The translations under genes and the position numbers were made by a program. The notes under the pieces were generated by a model. The model ran no database searches and was not told the DNA's origin. It saw only the letters and a list, made by a program, of their open reading frames with translations. A stretch of DNA of 54,102 nucleotides from Sphingobacterium cavernae. Its GTDB lineage: Bacteria > Bacteroidota > Bacteroidia > Sphingobacteriales > Sphingobacteriaceae. Shown in pieces: positions 5,800 through 14,566 of this stretch; position 1 is the first letter of the stretch; each line of letters begins with the position of its first letter. Location of the stretch: NCBI RefSeq assembly GCF_008520265.1, contig NZ_VIQM01000032.1, positions 1 to 54,102 of the forward strand, written 5' to 3'.

Positions 5800-7398
5800 A
5801 TGAGAAAGGCAGATTTATACATACGTGTATCGACAGACGAGCAAGCGGACAAGGGATATTCGCAACGTGACCAAGAAGACCGATTAAGAAAATATTGTGA
5901 GATAAAAGGTATTTCGGTAAGGGATGTGTACATAGAAGACCATTCGGCAAAATCTTTCAAACGTCCAGAGTGGCAGAAATATTTATCCAACCTGCGTAAA
6001 ACAAAAAACAACAAAGCGGGGTCGATAATATTATTTACCAAATGGGATAGGTTCAGTAGAAATGCAGGAGATGCGTATCAAATGATTAACCAGTTACGGA
6101 CACATGGCGTTGAGCCTGTTGCGATAGAACAGCCCTTAGACCTTACCATTCCCGAAAATAAAATTATGCTTGCGTTCTATCTTGCTTCACCGGAAGTTGA
6201 GAACGACAGGCGTGCATTAAATGTTTTTCACGGAATGCGCAGGGCGAAAAAAGAGGGGCGGTATATGGGTACTGCTCCATTGGGATATGTCAATAAGATA
6301 ACAGAGGGCAAAAAGAAATTCATAGCACCGCATGACTTTGAAGCACCCATATTAAAATGGGCGTTTGAGCAAATCGTTTCCAATAACTTCAATACGGAAC
6401 AGATATGGAAAATGGTTCGGGAGAAAGCCGATGGAAAAGGTCGGTTCAGCAAAAATAACTTTTGGGTAGCCGTCCGAAACCCCTTGTACTGTGGCAAAAT
6501 ATTCATTCCTCCCTACAAAGAGGAAAAGGGATATTTTGTCAAAGGACAGCATGAGCCATTAATCAGCGAAAAGACATTTGCGGATGTACAGGATATACTC
6601 GATGGGAGAAAGAGGGTTGTAAAGCCTAAAATCGTGGCTATGGACAATCTACCGCTTAGAGGGTTTATTAAATGCCCTAATCCTAATTGTAATAGGATGC
6701 TCACAGGAAGTGCCTCAAAGGGCAAGATGGGCAATTACTATTACTATTATCATTGCACTTCCTCCTGCGGAGTACGTTTCAAAGCCGAAACCGCCAATGA
6801 GGCTTTCTTAAAACAGTTACGGCATCTATCACCAAAAGAGGGTATGGTCGATGTTTTTATCGAAGCCTTTATAAAAGACTTCAATAACAAGACCAAAGCC
6901 CAAAATACCGAACGGGCAAATATCATAGGTGAGATTGATGCGTTGAACAAACGCTATCAAAATGCTCTTTTAAAGAATGCCGATGGAGAAATGGCAGATG
7001 ACGATTTCCAAGAAGTAAAGAAATTGACCAAAGGAAAGATTGAGGCTTTGGAACGGAGATTAAACGACTTGGCAGTAGTCGGAACGGAGATAAAAGACTT
7101 GGTAGCATCCACCTTAAAAAAGGTCGCAAACATTGATAGACGCTATGAAAACGGCGATATTGAGGAAAAAAGGCTTATAGTGAGTTCGATGTTCCCCGAT
7201 TTTTTGGAATTTGACGGAACACAACATCGAACTCCGAGGCTAAATTCTGCGATTGCACTTATCTATCAGAATAACAGCAAGTTACAAGGCAAAAAAAATG
7301 GGACAAGTCTTTCTTTTTTAGACTTGTCCCAAGAGGTGATCCCGCTGGGATTCGAACCCAGGACCCATACATTAAAAGTGTATTGCTCTACCAGCTGA
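5800..7398 (+). CDS. Large serine recombinase (element integrase)
   Basis: A 532-residue protein with an N-terminal resolvase domain containing the motif YIRVSTDEQ (nucleophile Ser11), then the Recombinase domain (about 160-265), a zinc ribbon with CPNPNC and CTSSC Cys pairs (about 290-330), and a coiled coil (about 375-440). It catalyses site-specific integration and excision through a 5'-phosphoserine intermediate. ATG 5800 is preferred over the GTG at 5797. Its last ~35 codons run through the terminator at 7291-7330 and antisense into tRNA-Lys (GFEPRTHTLK is a typical tRNA-antisense translation), so the natural C-terminus is supplied by the integration site. Confidence 0.9.
   Translation: MRKADLYIRVSTDEQADKGYSQRDQEDRLRKYCEIKGISVRDVYIEDHSAKSFKRPEWQKYLSNLRKTKNNKAGSIILFTKWDRFSRNAGDAYQMINQLRTHGVEPVAIEQPLDLTIPENKIMLAFYLASPEVENDRRALNVFHGMRRAKKEGRYMGTAPLGYVNKITEGKKKFIAPHDFEAPILKWAFEQIVSNNFNTEQIWKMVREKADGKGRFSKNNFWVAVRNPLYCGKIFIPPYKEEKGYFVKGQHEPLISEKTFADVQDILDGRKRVVKPKIVAMDNLPLRGFIKCPNPNCNRMLTGSASKGKMGNYYYYYHCTSSCGVRFKAETANEAFLKQLRHLSPKEGMVDVFIEAFIKDFNNKTKAQNTERANIIGEIDALNKRYQNALLKNADGEMADDDFQEVKKLTKGKIEALERRLNDLAVVGTEIKDLVASTLKKVANIDRRYENGDIEEKRLIVSSMFPDFLEFDGTQHRTPRLNSAIALIYQNNSKLQGKKNGTSLSFLDLSQEVIPLGFEPRTHTLKVYCSTS
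7240..7337. other. Element-chromosome junction (attachment site) region
   Basis: The recombinase frame passes from family-typical sequence (LDGT/LIYQNNSKL part) into the tRNA-Lys terminator and then the tRNA gene. The terminator belongs functionally to the tRNA, so the crossover is expected at or just left of about 7,290. The partner site is off the left edge, so no direct repeat can be compared and the exact core is unknown. Confidence 0.45.
7291..7330 (-). terminator. Rho-independent terminator of tRNA-Lys
   Basis: A perfect 11-bp stem (GGGACAAGTCT/AGACTTGTCCC, 7300-7310 and 7320-7330) is followed on the minus strand by A and eight T. It lies 7 bases past the tRNA 3' end and is also inside the recombinase reading frame. 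Confidence 0.88.
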
Positions 7399-7409
7399 GC
7401 TACGGAATC
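7337..7409 (-). tRNA. tRNA-Lys (anticodon UUU)
   Basis: A 73-base cloverleaf on the minus strand. The acceptor GATTCCG pairs with CGGGATC (one G-U), the D arm is GCTC..GAGC, the anticodon loop is CTTTTAA with anticodon TTT, the T arm holds GGTTCGAATC and the discriminator is A. CCA is not encoded, as is common in Bacteroidota. A perfect promoter lies upstream and a terminator downstream. It is the landmark next to which the conjugative element is inserted, and the gene itself looks intact. Confidence 0.95.
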
Positions 7410-7449
7410 CTATTTCGTAATGAAATATCCTTCGTTGTTTGAAGTGATG

Positions 7450-7480
7450 CAAAGGTAGAAAAAACTATCGCACATGCAAA
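7450..7480 (-). promoter_or_regulatory. Promoter of tRNA-Lys
   Basis: On the minus strand TTTG (7480-7477), 19 bases, then TACCTTTG (7457-7450) exactly match the Bacteroidota sigma-ABfr consensus TTTG-N19-TAnnTTTG, about 40 bases before the mature tRNA. Confidence 0.75.
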
Positions 7481-7579
7481 ATTTTACTTCAAAATATTTT
7501 AATAAATTTAATAACTCTTTGTTTTACAGATTGAAAAAATATGTTCTTAATTAATGTTCTAAAGCTGTTTTAAATGATT

Positions 7580-8437
7580 TTATCTTTTTGCACGAATCAT
7601 TCGGTCTGCCCCATTAATATCTTTAAATATTTCCACTGTTTCAAATCCTTTTTTGCGCAATAAGTCCGTCGTCTCTTGACTTAAATATTGATTAATCTCA
7701 AAATATAACGTTCCGTCAGGTTGCAAATGATGCAGTGCAAAATCCGCGATATAGTCGTAAAAAATTAACGGAGCCGATTCTTCTACGAATAGCGCGGAGT
7801 GTGGCTCGTGATTTAACACATTTGCGTGCATATGCTGTTTCTCAAGTGGTGTAATATAGGGTGGATTACTTACGATAATATCAAAACCTTGTGGCTCAGC
7901 AAACATGAATTCCCATTCTAAAATATCAGTCAAAATAAATTGAACGTTCTGATGGAGACGTGAGTTGTTTCGTTTTGCTACTTCAATGGCCTCAGCGGAA
8001 ATGTCGACCGCCCAGATATAACTTTCTTTAAGGTGTTTTTGTAGGGTGATGGGAATACATCCTGTTCCAGTCCCGATATCAATAACTTTTAATTTCGCTT
8101 GTTTAATATGATCTTGTAGAATTAGATGAACCAACTCTTCAGTTTCAGGTCTTGGAATCAGTGTGTTTTCATTTACTTCAAATTTTAAACCATAAAAATC
8201 GGCTTTACACAATATATGTTGCAATGGTTTTCCATTCATGAGATCTTGAAGGATAGAATTTATCTGTGCAGTGGTATTATCAGCAGGATTTGATTTTTCT
8301 ACTAAATATTTCCCCGAACTCACACCAGCAATGTCTTCTATCACCATTAAAAATAATGCTTTGATTTCATTCACATCGTAAAGTGCTGAAAGCTTTTGCT
8401 GAAAAAGCATCTCAAAATCTTTCCAAGTAGTACTCAT
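7580..8437 (-). CDS. prmC: Release factor glutamine N5-methyltransferase PrmC
   Basis: A 285-residue class I SAM methyltransferase with a helical N-terminal domain (1 to about 90) and a Rossmann domain carrying the SAM motif VIDIGTGTGCIPITL (about 138-152) and the substrate-Gln motif NPPY (in VSNPPYITP, about 190). It methylates the Gln of the GGQ motif in release factors RF1 and RF2, sustaining translation termination. Length is normal. ATG 8437 is divergent from ribD, 66 bases away, so the two probably share a promoter region. Confidence 0.95.
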   Translation of the reverse strand: MSTTWKDFEMLFQQKLSALYDVNEIKALFLMVIEDIAGVSSGKYLVEKSNPADNTTAQINSILQDLMNGKPLQHILCKADFYGLKFEVNENTLIPRPETEELVHLILQDHIKQAKLKVIDIGTGTGCIPITLQKHLKESYIWAVDISAEAIEVAKRNNSRLHQNVQFILTDILEWEFMFAEPQGFDIIVSNPPYITPLEKQHMHANVLNHEPHSALFVEESAPLIFYDYIADFALHHLQPDGTLYFEINQYLSQETTDLLRKKGFETVEIFKDINGADRMIRAKR

Positions 8438-8503
8438 TTCACAAAATTACAATATTATGCGAGGCTTTTCTTTTAAAATATGGCAAAATGCTAAGTTTGT
8501 ATT

Positions 8504-9559
8504 ATGCAAAAAGAGGAACAGTATATCAAACGTTGTTTGGAATTGGCAGTTTTTGGCGCGGGGACTGTAAGTCCAAATCCTATGGTTGGGGCAGTGATTG
8601 TGTGGGAAGATAAAATCATTGGAGAGGGATATACTTCACCATATGGTGGTGCGCATGCAGAAGTTAATGCAGTTCAAAATGCGATTATCTATTTGGGTGA
8701 ATCAGCAGCAAAACAACTTTTTAAAAAATCAACTATATATGTTTCCTTAGAACCTTGTGCACACCATGGTAAAACGCCTCCCTGTGCAGATATGTTGGTT
8801 TCGTATCAGTTTCAAAAAATTGTGATTGGTTGTCTTGATCCATTTGCAAAGGTTAATGGTCTTGGTGTTCAGAAGTTAACTAACGCAGGAATTGAGGTTG
8901 TTTTGGGTGTCTTGGAAAAAGAATGTAAATTTATAAACCGTCGATTTTTTACGCGTATAAGTCAACATAGACCATACGTAATTTTGAAATGGGCAGAAAC
9001 GCAAAATGGTTTCTTTGCTCCAGCTGATGCAATACAAAAATGGATATCGAATGCTGCGAGTAAACAGTTGGTTCATAAATGGCGTTCGGAAGAAGATGCT
9101 ATTTTAGTAGGTACAAGAACGGCTATAGTTGACAATCCCGAATTAACAAATAGATTGTGGTCAGGAAAATCGCCAAAACGTGTCCTAATTGATAAAAAAT
9201 TAGCTGTTCCAACTGATTCAAATTTATTTTTATCCACAGAATCAGACTTAATAATTTTCAATTCCATCAAAACCGATTGGAATGGTCATCTAAAATATAT
9301 TGAGCTCGAAAATTTTGATTTATACCTTCCGCAAAATATCTTATACCAACTTTATCTTATGGATGTGCAATCCATTATTATAGAAGGAGGGGCGAAGACT
9401 ATTCAACAATTTGTAGACGCTGGACTGTGGGATGAAGCACGTGTATTTGTTGGTAATTCATCGTGGGAGAATGGCGTGCAATCTCCTGTTTTAAGATCTA
9501 AAGCAACAGAAAAACAATTGGTTGGTGATAATGAGTTAAATATTTATTATAAAAATTAA
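8504..9559 (+). CDS. ribD: Bifunctional riboflavin deaminase/reductase RibD
   Basis: A 351-residue two-domain enzyme. The N-terminal zinc deaminase (about 1-145) has HAEVNAV and PCAHHGKTPPC, supplying His, Glu and Cys ligands. The C-terminal reductase (about 146-351) has the NADPH/substrate segment VGTRTAIVDNPELTNR and the IIIEGGAKTI motif. It converts diaminohydroxyribosylaminopyrimidinone phosphate to the ribitylamino-uracil phosphate in riboflavin synthesis. The DUF2851 gene follows after 22 bases. No FMN riboswitch can be seen in the 66-base upstream gap. Confidence 0.95.
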   Translation: MQKEEQYIKRCLELAVFGAGTVSPNPMVGAVIVWEDKIIGEGYTSPYGGAHAEVNAVQNAIIYLGESAAKQLFKKSTIYVSLEPCAHHGKTPPCADMLVSYQFQKIVIGCLDPFAKVNGLGVQKLTNAGIEVVLGVLEKECKFINRRFFTRISQHRPYVILKWAETQNGFFAPADAIQKWISNAASKQLVHKWRSEEDAILVGTRTAIVDNPELTNRLWSGKSPKRVLIDKKLAVPTDSNLFLSTESDLIIFNSIKTDWNGHLKYIELENFDLYLPQNILYQLYLMDVQSIIIEGGAKTIQQFVDAGLWDEARVFVGNSSWENGVQSPVLRSKATEKQLVGDNELNIYYKN

Positions 9560-9581
9560 TTATATTTCGTTAATTTTCAGA

Positions 9582-10868
9582 ATGAAGTGGTCTGAGAAAT
9601 TGCTTCATTTTATATGGCGCTATAAATTAATTAACCAATCCAACCTTCGTACTACACAGGGTGAAGTTCTGCTTGTGCTTGATTTTGGACAATATAATAC
9701 GAATGCAGGAGCTGATTTTGAATTTGCCAAAATTGAAATCAATGGTCGAATTTGGGTGGGAAATGTAGAGTTACATGTTTGCTCATTGGATTGGAAATTT
9801 CATCAACATCATTTAGATCCCCGTTACAACTCTACTATATTACACGTTGTATGGGAAAATTATGAACAGAGTGAAGCTGTTCGATTAGATAACACTACTA
9901 TCCCGACTTTAGTGCTTAAAAATTATGTAGACAATGCTTTGTTAGAAAAATACCATCAATTGATGAGTAATGAACAATGGATGTCCTGTGAAAATCAATT
10001 GCATAAAGTTCCGGAATTAACGATTTCAAATTGGTTGGACAGATTGATAATTGAACGCTTAGAGTCTAAAATGGAAATGGTGACTTCGTGGGCTCAACTA
10101 ACAGGATATGATTGGGAGAAAGTGCAATTGATAGCCATACCTAGAGCATTTGGGATGAAGGTAAATTCAGATGCGTTTGAGAAATTAATGCTCCAATTGA
10201 ATACTAATATGTTGTACAAATACGCTAATGATCCATTCAAATTAGAAGCTCTATTGTTTGGATTGTCAGGATTTTTGTCTAGCAAAAATTTAGATGATGC
10301 ATATGCTAAAGATCTTTGGCAGGAATTTGGATATTTAAAGCATATGCATGGTTTAGGTGGCCAATCACTCGTCGAGTGGAAATTTTTGCGAATGCGTCCT
10401 TATAATTTTCCTACATATCGTATGGCGCAATTATGCGGATTGCTAATTAAACGAATGCAATGGTTTGAATTTATAAAAACAAGCGCATTGCAGGAGGTTA
10501 TTGAAGATTTGGAAGCTATTTGTACATCTGGATATTGGCGAGATCATTTTCATTTCCATAAAATATCAAAAGCACACGATACTCGATTGACTTCTGATTT
10601 TATACAGCATATTGTCTTAAATGCTTTTATACCCATATTATTTACGTACGGAAAATATATTGTCCGAGAAGATTTACAACAAAAGGCCTTGGAATGGTTA
10701 CATAATTTGAAAGTTGAGAAAAATAATATTGTTGCGGGGTTCAAGGAAAGAGCAATAGAAGCTAAAACTGCAGGCGAGTCACAAGCATTGCTGCAGTTAT
10801 TCCGTCATTATTGTGCAGGAAAGAAATGTCTGGATTGCGCAATAGGTTACTGTGTGCTTAGTCGTTAA
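9582..10868 (+). CDS. DUF2851 family protein
   Basis: A 428-residue cytoplasmic protein matching the Bacteroidota DUF2851 family: start MKWSEKLLHFIWRYKLI, a conserved beta-rich N-terminal part (DFGQYNTNAGADFEFAKIEI, then GNVELHV and HVVW), a helical middle, and a Cys-bearing C-terminus (HYCAGKKCLDCAIGYCVL) that could bind a metal. The family has no established function. It probably shares a transcript with ribD. Its TAA overlaps the stop of the convergent ankyrin gene within one TTAA tetranucleotide. Confidence 0.88.
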   Translation: MKWSEKLLHFIWRYKLINQSNLRTTQGEVLLVLDFGQYNTNAGADFEFAKIEINGRIWVGNVELHVCSLDWKFHQHHLDPRYNSTILHVVWENYEQSEAVRLDNTTIPTLVLKNYVDNALLEKYHQLMSNEQWMSCENQLHKVPELTISNWLDRLIIERLESKMEMVTSWAQLTGYDWEKVQLIAIPRAFGMKVNSDAFEKLMLQLNTNMLYKYANDPFKLEALLFGLSGFLSSKNLDDAYAKDLWQEFGYLKHMHGLGGQSLVEWKFLRMRPYNFPTYRMAQLCGLLIKRMQWFEFIKTSALQEVIEDLEAICTSGYWRDHFHFHKISKAHDTRLTSDFIQHIVLNAFIPILFTYGKYIVREDLQQKALEWLHNLKVEKNNIVAGFKERAIEAKTAGESQALLQLFRHYCAGKKCLDCAIGYCVLSR

Positions 10869-11518
10869 GTTGTTTTAAGTATTTCTGCTATTTCGTGAAA
10901 TCCTTTTTTTGCAGCGTAATCAGCTGCAGTATCTCCTGTGTCACTTACTACACTGATATCAGCTCCTTGTTCTAATAAAATAATAATTAAATCAATATTT
11001 CCATGTTGCGCAGCATAATGTAATGGAGTAAGTCCTCCATGTTGTCGAACATTCACCTCAGCTCCAGCTTCAATTAGAAGCTTGCCTATGTTGCTATTAT
11101 TATTGCTCAATGCAGCATGTAAAGGGTATACTTGATATCCATTTTGAGAGGGAATATTTGGATCAACTTTATGGGTAAGTAAAAATCGCACTATATCCTC
11201 TTTGTTGAAATGTGTAGCAATTCCTAATGCAGTGAATCCATGAGTGGACAATTCTTCAACAATATCCTGTTTATGTTCAACCATCATTTGTACATGTTGA
11301 AGTAAACCTGTCGCACAGGCCTCATGTATTGTAATACTGGTGGTGTATTTGAGTATAACTTGAATTATTTGAGGCTTATTGTAATAGCACGCAAGTAGCA
11401 ATGGAGAAATATCATGACTTGTTCTCTCTTTTAGAATATCAGGTTGGACGCTTAAAAGATGTTCTAAATCCAAATGATTGCCAGTCTCTATGTATTGTTC
11501 AAGAATTGATAAGCTCAT
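10865..11518 (-). CDS. Ankyrin-repeat protein
   Basis: A 217-residue protein built of about six ankyrin repeats. Clear units include DISPLLLACYYNKPQIIQVI, GFTALGIATHFNKEDIVRFL, GGLTPLHYAAQHGNIDLIII and DTGDTAADYAAKKGFHEIAE. No signal peptide is seen when read from ATG 11518; the frame extends to 11611, but the added part is AT-rich and unlike a repeat protein. Ankyrin proteins mediate protein-protein contacts, and the partner is unknown. The gene is convergent with DUF2851 and shares overlapping stop codons. Confidence 0.88.
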   Translation of the reverse strand: MSLSILEQYIETGNHLDLEHLLSVQPDILKERTSHDISPLLLACYYNKPQIIQVILKYTTSITIHEACATGLLQHVQMMVEHKQDIVEELSTHGFTALGIATHFNKEDIVRFLLTHKVDPNIPSQNGYQVYPLHAALSNNNSNIGKLLIEAGAEVNVRQHGGLTPLHYAAQHGNIDLIIILLEQGADISVVSDTGDTAADYAAKKGFHEIAEILKTT

Positions 11519-11743
11519 TATTACATGTTTGATAGTTCTAAGTAAATAAAAATTATCAAAAAAATTGAAATTGTGCATAAATTTCAGAATGTTTATTAAT
11601 AAAACATTCATTAACTAAATCTATAAGAAATTTATTTAATAAAAGGTTATTTATGGTTGTGCGATCGGTTGTCTAAGTGGATGTATTTTGTAGATTTATA
11701 ACTACAAATTCATATAAGTCCTGTATTAATTAATACTTTTCCC

Positions 11744-11773
11744 TTGTGGTTAACAAAACTCTTGCTACTTTTG
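11744..11773 (+). promoter_or_regulatory. Bacteroidota-type promoter of ubiX
   Basis: TTG at 11744-11746, 19 bases, then TACTTTTG at 11766-11773, a full match to TAnnTTTG. Transcription would begin near 11780, giving an ~83-base leader that contains the hairpin at 11816-11846. Confidence 0.65.
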
Positions 11774-11815
11774 GTATACCCTCCCCAAGGGCATGTTTTT
11801 CATAGGTAGATGTAG

Positions 11816-11846
11816 GGGTCGAATATTTCTTATTCGACCCTTTTTT
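11816..11846 (+). terminator. Leader terminator/attenuator before ubiX
   Basis: A perfect 10-bp stem GGGTCGAATA/TATTCGACCC with a TTTCT loop and six T. It lies between the predicted promoter and the ubiX ATG, with no coding sequence in between. It could be an attenuator or could end a short RNA. Upstream C-rich sequence (CCCTCCCC, about 11,780-11,787) could compete for the GGGG of the stem. Confidence 0.75.
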
Positions 11847-11862
11847 ATTTAGCTTTGTTTTT

Positions 11863-12432
11863 ATGAGTAAAAGGAAGATAGTAGTTGCAATAACTGGCGC
11901 GTCAGGATCCATATATGCAAAAGTGTTGTTGGAAAAATTAGCATTAATTAAAACAGATCAACTAGCAAATGTAGGGGTGGTGATGTCTGATAATGCAAAA
12001 GATGTGTGGAGGTATGAGCTTGGTGATGAATCTTACAATAATTTTGATTTTTCATTTTATTCAAAAAATGATTTTATGGCGCCTTTTGCTTCGGGATCTG
12101 CGCAATACGATAGTATGATTGTCTGCCCATGTTCAATGGGAACATTAGCTCGTATCGCGACAGGAACTTCCTCAGACTTAACTACGCGTGCAGCAGATGT
12201 AATATTGAAAGAACGCCGCAAATTAGTATTGGTTACTCGCGAAACTCCACTTAACTTAATCCATATAAACAATATGGCTACAGTGACACAGGCGGGTGGA
12301 ATTATTTGTCCAGCATCTCCCTCATATTATAGTTTACCGCAGTCTATGGAGGATGTGGCGGCGACCGTTGTAGATCGCGTGTTGTCACTTATAGATTTAA
12401 AAATTGACACCTATCGTTGGGGCGATAAATAA
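11863..12432 (+). CDS. ubiX: UbiX-family flavin prenyltransferase
   Basis: A 189-residue flavoprotein of the UbiX/Pad1 family. It has the N-terminal ITGASGSIYAK phosphate-binding loop, the PCSMGTLA segment (about 87-94), and the RETPLN motif (about 126-131), all hallmarks. It attaches a dimethylallyl group to FMN, making the prenylated cofactor used by UbiD-type decarboxylases in quinone synthesis. No ubiD lies nearby. The leader contains a strong terminator hairpin, suggesting attenuation. Confidence 0.92.
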   Translation: MSKRKIVVAITGASGSIYAKVLLEKLALIKTDQLANVGVVMSDNAKDVWRYELGDESYNNFDFSFYSKNDFMAPFASGSAQYDSMIVCPCSMGTLARIATGTSSDLTTRAADVILKERRKLVLVTRETPLNLIHINNMATVTQAGGIICPASPSYYSLPQSMEDVAATVVDRVLSLIDLKIDTYRWGDK

Positions 12433-12624
12433 CGTATGCCGTTGAAAATCCTTCTTTATGTAAAAGCATTTTTGCGTACATTTGTCTTTTAATGAAAAAA
12501 CACAAAAATATAGTCTATTTATGCGTCAACTTATATGCGATTTATATGGACATACTATTTAATATTTTGTGTATTCCACAACATTTAGAATTTCAAATCC
12601 CTTTTTTTTCCAAGAATTAATCCA

Positions 12625-13890
12625 ATGAGTACATTCCTAATTACTTCTGCCAATTTGATTTCGCCAGGTCATACTTTAGACGGTCAAAAAGTTGATGTTT
12701 TAATTAAAGATGGCGTAATTGCAGATATAGCAAGTAAAATAACGGCAGAAAAAAATGTTCAAACTATCGATGTTGATGGATTTACAGTGAGTGCGGGTTT
12801 CTTTGATTTGAATGTAAATATTGGTGAACCGGGCTACGAAACTAAAGAGGATGTAGCGACAGGAACTGCTGCCGCGGCAGCGGGTGGTTTTACGGGTATA
12901 GCTGTTCATCCGAATACAAATCCTTCCATTCAGAGTAGAGCTGAAGTTTCTCTTTTGGTGAATGCGGCGAAAGGAAATCTGGTAGATGTGCATCCAATTG
13001 GTTCTATTTCAAAAAAGCGCGAAGGCAATGAATTGGCTGAGTTGTATGATATGAAGATCAACGGTGCGTTGGCTTTTTGTGATGGGAATAGAAGTGTTCA
13101 ACAAGCTGGTTTGATGGGGAGAGCCTTATTATATTCAAAAGGATTTGAGGGGTTGATTATTTCTTTTGCACAGGATGAATCCATTGCTGGAGGAAATCAA
13201 ATGAATGAGGGGATAATGAGCACATATTTGGGTATGAAAGGTATTCCAAATTTGGCTGAATCGTTAATGGTATCGCGTGACTTGTACTTAGCAGAATACA
13301 ATGAAGCGCCTATCCACTTTACGACAATTTCTACAGCAGAATCCGTTGAATTAATCAAAAAAGCAAAAGCTAAAGGATTAAAAGTTACTTGTGATGTTGC
13401 TGCGCATAATTTAATCTTTACAGATGATGATGTGGTAGGATTTGATTCCAATTATAAGGTAAGTCCTCCTTTACGTACCAAGAAGGATGTCAAAGCGTTG
13501 TTGAAGGGATTGAAAGAGGGGGTAATTGATGCGGTAGTTTCTCAGCATACACCACAAGAAATAGAATTTAAAGACGTAGAATTCCAAATTGCAAAAAATG
13601 GTATCACAGGTTTACAAACTGTGTTGCCATTATTAATCAAAGCTGGCTTGTCTGATGAGCAAATTGTTGATAAATTAGTAATCGGTTCACGTAAAGTCGT
13701 AAGTTTGGATATACCTGTACTTGAAAAAGGTGCCAAAGCTAATTTGGTGGTATTCAATCGTAATGAAAAATGGACTTTTGATGAGAAATCAAACAAGTCT
13801 AAAGGTAAAAATAATCCATTATTCGGTTCAGAATTAGTGGGTAAAGTAAAATTGGTTGTAAATAATAACCAATTGATTATAAATAATTAA
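12625..13890 (+). CDS. Dihydroorotase-like protein lacking zinc ligands (probable pseudoenzyme)
   Basis: A 421-residue amidohydrolase-fold protein of dihydroorotase type. The metal-binding motif HVHLREPG is NVNIGEPG here: Asn63 and Asn65 replace both His, and Gly67 replaces the substrate Arg. The usual DHAPH motif near residue 310 is QHTPQ, so the catalytic Asp is missing as well. It should therefore not hydrolyse dihydroorotate. It may be a structural partner of aspartate transcarbamoylase, as described for inactive PyrC' proteins. It heads a run with the acidic protein, DUF4199 and glycosyltransferase genes. TACATTTG at 12477 may be its -7 box. Confidence 0.85.
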   Translation: MSTFLITSANLISPGHTLDGQKVDVLIKDGVIADIASKITAEKNVQTIDVDGFTVSAGFFDLNVNIGEPGYETKEDVATGTAAAAAGGFTGIAVHPNTNPSIQSRAEVSLLVNAAKGNLVDVHPIGSISKKREGNELAELYDMKINGALAFCDGNRSVQQAGLMGRALLYSKGFEGLIISFAQDESIAGGNQMNEGIMSTYLGMKGIPNLAESLMVSRDLYLAEYNEAPIHFTTISTAESVELIKKAKAKGLKVTCDVAAHNLIFTDDDVVGFDSNYKVSPPLRTKKDVKALLKGLKEGVIDAVVSQHTPQEIEFKDVEFQIAKNGITGLQTVLPLLIKAGLSDEQIVDKLVIGSRKVVSLDIPVLEKGAKANLVVFNRNEKWTFDEKSNKSKGKNNPLFGSELVGKVKLVVNNNQLIINN

Positions 13891-13894
13891 TAAT

Positions 13895-14563
13895 ATGGAT
13901 AATAAAGTAAAAAATGCGTTAGAAGCTGGTGTAGCGACTTATGCATCACTAGAAAATATTGAAAGTGCTGAATTTTTTTCTGCATTAAAAACGACATTCG
14001 CGCTAGAAGCTCCTTTTATGACGAAAGTGGGTGCTATGGATACCGTATTTGATAATCACCAGTCATTTGAGGAATTAAGAGAACTATCTTTTGATTTGTT
14101 GATGATCAATTTCTTTGCAGAAGACGTACAGAAATTAGAAGAGGATTATTTGGATTCGGAAGAATGGGAGCAAATAGAAGAGGATACTTTGGATCGTGGT
14201 ACCGAATTATTGAATGTTTTCTTGTATTTGAAAGAATGCGCGGATGATGAGATAGAAGCTGATTTGGATGATTATTTGAAAGAATTCTTATTGGTAGAAG
14301 AAGATGAATTCCAAGATGAACACCGCATTTATGAAAAAGTAATTGCTAATCAAATATTGGTAGAATCGGATTATTCGGAAATTGCTAAAGTTGCAAAAAC
14401 AGTTGGTCCTATGGAAGAATTGTATGAGCTATTTAATCCTGTTGTTTCTTTCTTCTATGAGCAAAATCCATCAGCTCAACAAATTGAAGAGTTTACTTCT
14501 CATGCTGAAAATAAAGCTTACGAAACAGCTATTTATCAGGTAATCGTTAATTTCAACAAGTAA
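13895..14563 (+). CDS. Conserved acidic hypothetical protein
   Basis: A 222-residue, strongly acidic, helical protein with no signal peptide or membrane segment. Runs such as EEDYLDSEEWEQIEED (about 83-98) and ADDEIEADLDDYLKEF stand out. It starts 4 bases after the dihydroorotase-like stop and ends 3 bases before DUF4199, so it is translated within the same operon. I do not recognise a family. A cytoplasmic scaffold or metal-binding role would be speculation. Confidence 0.7.
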   Translation: MDNKVKNALEAGVATYASLENIESAEFFSALKTTFALEAPFMTKVGAMDTVFDNHQSFEELRELSFDLLMINFFAEDVQKLEEDYLDSEEWEQIEEDTLDRGTELLNVFLYLKECADDEIEADLDDYLKEFLLVEEDEFQDEHRIYEKVIANQILVESDYSEIAKVAKTVGPMEELYELFNPVVSFFYEQNPSAQQIEEFTSHAENKAYETAIYQVIVNFNK

Positions 14564-14566
14564 AAA

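Noticed and set aside
11774..11862. FMN riboswitch before ubiX
   Set aside because: Leader is far too short and lacks the conserved FMN-element boxes; only a terminator hairpin is supported.
12492..12620. 42-codon frame (MKKHKNIVYLCVNLYAIYMD...) between ubiX and the dihydroorotase-like gene
   Set aside because: No family resemblance, AT-rich composition, ends 5 bases before the next gene and overlaps its probable leader; most likely chance.
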